Origin: Eubacterium multiforme
GTDB taxonomy: Bacteria; Bacillota; Clostridia; Clostridiales; Clostridiaceae
NCBI RefSeq assembly: GCF_030813415.1
Contig: NZ_JAUSUF010000016.1
Coordinates: forward strand, 1-44,491
DNA length: 44,491 bases
Direction: 5' to 3'
Shown: one piece after another, positions 43,347 to 44,491 of the stretch
Layout: the number at the start of each line of letters is the position of its first letter
How positions within the stretch are numbered: position 1 is the stretch's first letter
Program-made: the position numbers and the translations under genes
The notes under the pieces: model-generated
Seen by the model: the letters and a program-made list of their open reading frames with translations, nothing else
What the model was told of the DNA's origin: nothing
The model's database searches: none

Positions 43347-43790
43347 CTATCTATCTTGAATTATATACTTATTTATATAAGCTAATGATTCCTCTATTAT
43401 ACTTTGACCACGCTCTATATCTTCTGTTTTAATATTCAAATTACATAATCTTTGATCTATAGATTGAATTTGCTCTTTTAATTCTTGTAATAACTTTGTT
43501 TCGTACTTTATTTGTATTCCATCTGCATCTACGAATATTTTCTCTGGTGGATCACCACATATTGAGCATTTTGCATATAACTTATTTCCATTAGTATCTT
43601 TAAACAACTTAAAATTATCGTTTTTACACGAAGAACAAAAGGATAAAACTTCATATATATCATCTCCTATTTCGTGATAATATTCACTTTCACATTCCAT
43701 GCAAATAGCTTTTATCTTATTATCTAAAGTTTCAATTCTAAATTTATTACCAGAGCACCCTTCCTTTTCGCAGACAACAGTTCTAATCAT
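43347..43790 (-). CDS. double zinc-ribbon protein with C-terminal coiled coil
   Basis: Family not recognised. The 147-residue protein has four Cys pairs: CEKEGC (7-12), CMEC (30-33), CSSC (52-55) and CSIC (about 75-78), consistent with two zinc ribbons. A heptad-rich helix (LLQELKEQIQSIDQRLCNL, about 100-145) follows. The fold suggests nucleic-acid or protein binding. GGGAG lies 8 bases before the ATG. The next upstream gene on the same strand is the small TTG-started helical protein, but a terminator separates them. Confidence 0.65.
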   Translation of the reverse strand: MIRTVVCEKEGCSGNKFRIETLDNKIKAICMECESEYYHEIGDDIYEVLSFCSSCKNDNFKLFKDTNGNKLYAKCSICGDPPEKIFVDADGIQIKYETKLLQELKEQIQSIDQRLCNLNIKTEDIERGQSIIEESLAYINKYIIQDR

Positions 43791-43875
43791 TTTATCATCT
43801 CCCTAAAATTTAAAATAATCCATTCATTAGATAATTTATATTCTTTTTTAAAAGGAAATATTCTATATAAAAAAA

Positions 43876-43905
43876 TAGAAACCTAACACACTTGTTAAGT
43901 TTCTA
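43876..43905 (-). terminator. terminator after the small helical protein gene
   Basis: TAGAAACCTAAC / GTTAAGTTTCTA with a seven-base A-run on its left, which gives a U-run in minus-strand RNA. Confidence 0.75.
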
Positions 43906-43931
43906 TAATTATAATTATTATTACGTTTATA

Positions 43932-44087
43932 TTACGCTTTTAAAAGATCTTTCAATTCATCAATTTCTTCTTCAACTATTTTTATCTTTTCGTCTATATC
44001 AGAAGTTTTCTTCCCAGCTAAAATTAACTGTCGTTTTTCAAGCTTCAATTGTTTAAGACATTCATTTAATTCTTCTATTTTTGTCAA
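43932..44087 (-). CDS. 51-residue helical protein with TTG start
   Basis: A TTG at 44087, 8 bases after GGGGAG, opens a 51-codon frame ending DLLKA before TAA. The product is almost wholly charged helix with a turn in the middle (KIEELNECLKQLKLEKRQL, then AGKKTSDIDEKI and a second helix VEEEIDELKDLL). This helical-hairpin form resembles Spo0E-like phosphatases, but their SxxLD core is not clearly present, so function is left open. A good ribosome site and a matching downstream terminator support it. Confidence 0.55.
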   Translation of the reverse strand: MTKIEELNECLKQLKLEKRQLILAGKKTSDIDEKIKIVEEEIDELKDLLKA

Positions 44088-44405
44088 AAAAAACACTCCC
44101 CATCCTAAGCTTTAAAAAAATACTAATGTTATATAGTTTTATTATCCATTATATGTTTATATACCCTTTTCGTTCTATTTTTTTGAAAACGTAACCATAT
44201 CAAATAATTATTCTTATACAATAATTATATATAATCATAAGTAAGATGTATATAACTAACTTTAGCAATATTTTTTCATTTTATTACATTTTATAGTTCA
44301 TATATTTAATTTTATATAATTATTTTATTGTTTATGATAAAACATTATTCAAATTATGTAAAAGAATATTAAAAACAATTTTTTATACTTTCATAGAAAA
44401 TCATG
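44088..44405. other. AT-rich intergenic region with no gene
   Basis: About 320 bases of very AT-rich DNA with no credible open frame, RNA gene or strong promoter. It separates the small helical protein gene from the mobile-element-like end on the right. Confidence 0.7.
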
Positions 44406-44491
44406 ACCACCCGTAAAACGGGTGGTTTGCTCTAGCCCTATAAGGGCATGTTACTGGCTGTGCTACTCGCACATCGAAACGGTTTGCCAAC
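44406..44491. mobile_element. probable end of an IS200/IS605-like element, cut by the window edge
   Basis: The base composition jumps from almost pure AT to GC-rich. Three hairpins follow in a row: ACCACCCG / CGGGTGGT with a TAAAA loop (44406-44426), GCCCT / AGGGC (44435-44447) and GTGC / GCAC (44460-44472). Such sub-terminal imperfect palindromes at an AT-rich junction are typical of IS200/IS605 ends, which TnpA cuts as single strands. No transposase lies inside the window, so it must be to the right. Confidence 0.5.

Overview
The window is very AT-rich and reads as a low-GC Firmicute chromosome of the Clostridium sensu stricto type, most likely Clostridium perfringens or a close relative. 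This rests on A/T third-position codon use, strong AGGAGG-type ribosome sites, the clostridial 16S leader, and gene content (PTS trehalose operon, OPT peptide transporter, LtaS-like synthase, ROK glucokinase, DUF2334 and VanZ proteins). Species assignment is inference. Most genes lie on the minus strand.

Left edge (1-3300): the promoter and leader of an rRNA operon that runs leftwards out of the window, then ung, an acyltransferase-3 membrane protein, a small membrane protein, and a free-standing 5S rRNA-tRNA-Phe unit with its own consensus promoter.

Accessory island (3384-10848): an intact Sir2 deacetylase gene, then a minus-strand cassette of an OLD-family ATPase/TOPRIM nuclease, a UvrD-like helicase (together Gabija-like), a four-helix membrane protein and a SAM methyltransferase. 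It ends in a second, 5'-truncated sir2. The two sir2 copies share 645 bp with nine differences, all synonymous, and bracket the cassette as direct repeats. This is the footprint expected if a circle carrying a sir2 fragment entered by single-crossover homologous recombination. The Gabija-like pair with membrane-protein and methyltransferase partners is the best candidate here for an undescribed defence system. A nonsense-interrupted small membrane ORF lies at the cassette's distal end.

Core region (10990-29400): ahpC peroxiredoxin with Fur/PerR-type boxes; a MATE exporter with an AraC regulator and a matching box; a membrane-anchored SH3-like protein; a CPBP protease; a possible small RNA; cinA; a phosphoglycerate-mutase-family phosphatase; pepD-OPT transporter-PqqD-like operon for peptide uptake and breakdown; ROK glucokinase; an EF-G-like GTPase; a membrane-anchored MutS-like ATPase; and MgtC with an unusual ribosome-site hairpin.

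Envelope and sugar region (29500-43250): a propeller-like anchored protein with a phosphodiester glycosidase; the trehalose regulon (treC, treB, divergent treR) with paired operators around the treB promoter; an LtaS-like synthase with a GT39-like glycosyltransferase; an AbgT transporter; a DUF2334 deacetylase-like protein; and VanZ. The right edge has a zinc-ribbon coiled-coil protein, a TTG-started 51-residue helical protein, and GC-rich hairpins that look like one end of an IS200/IS605 element running out of the window.
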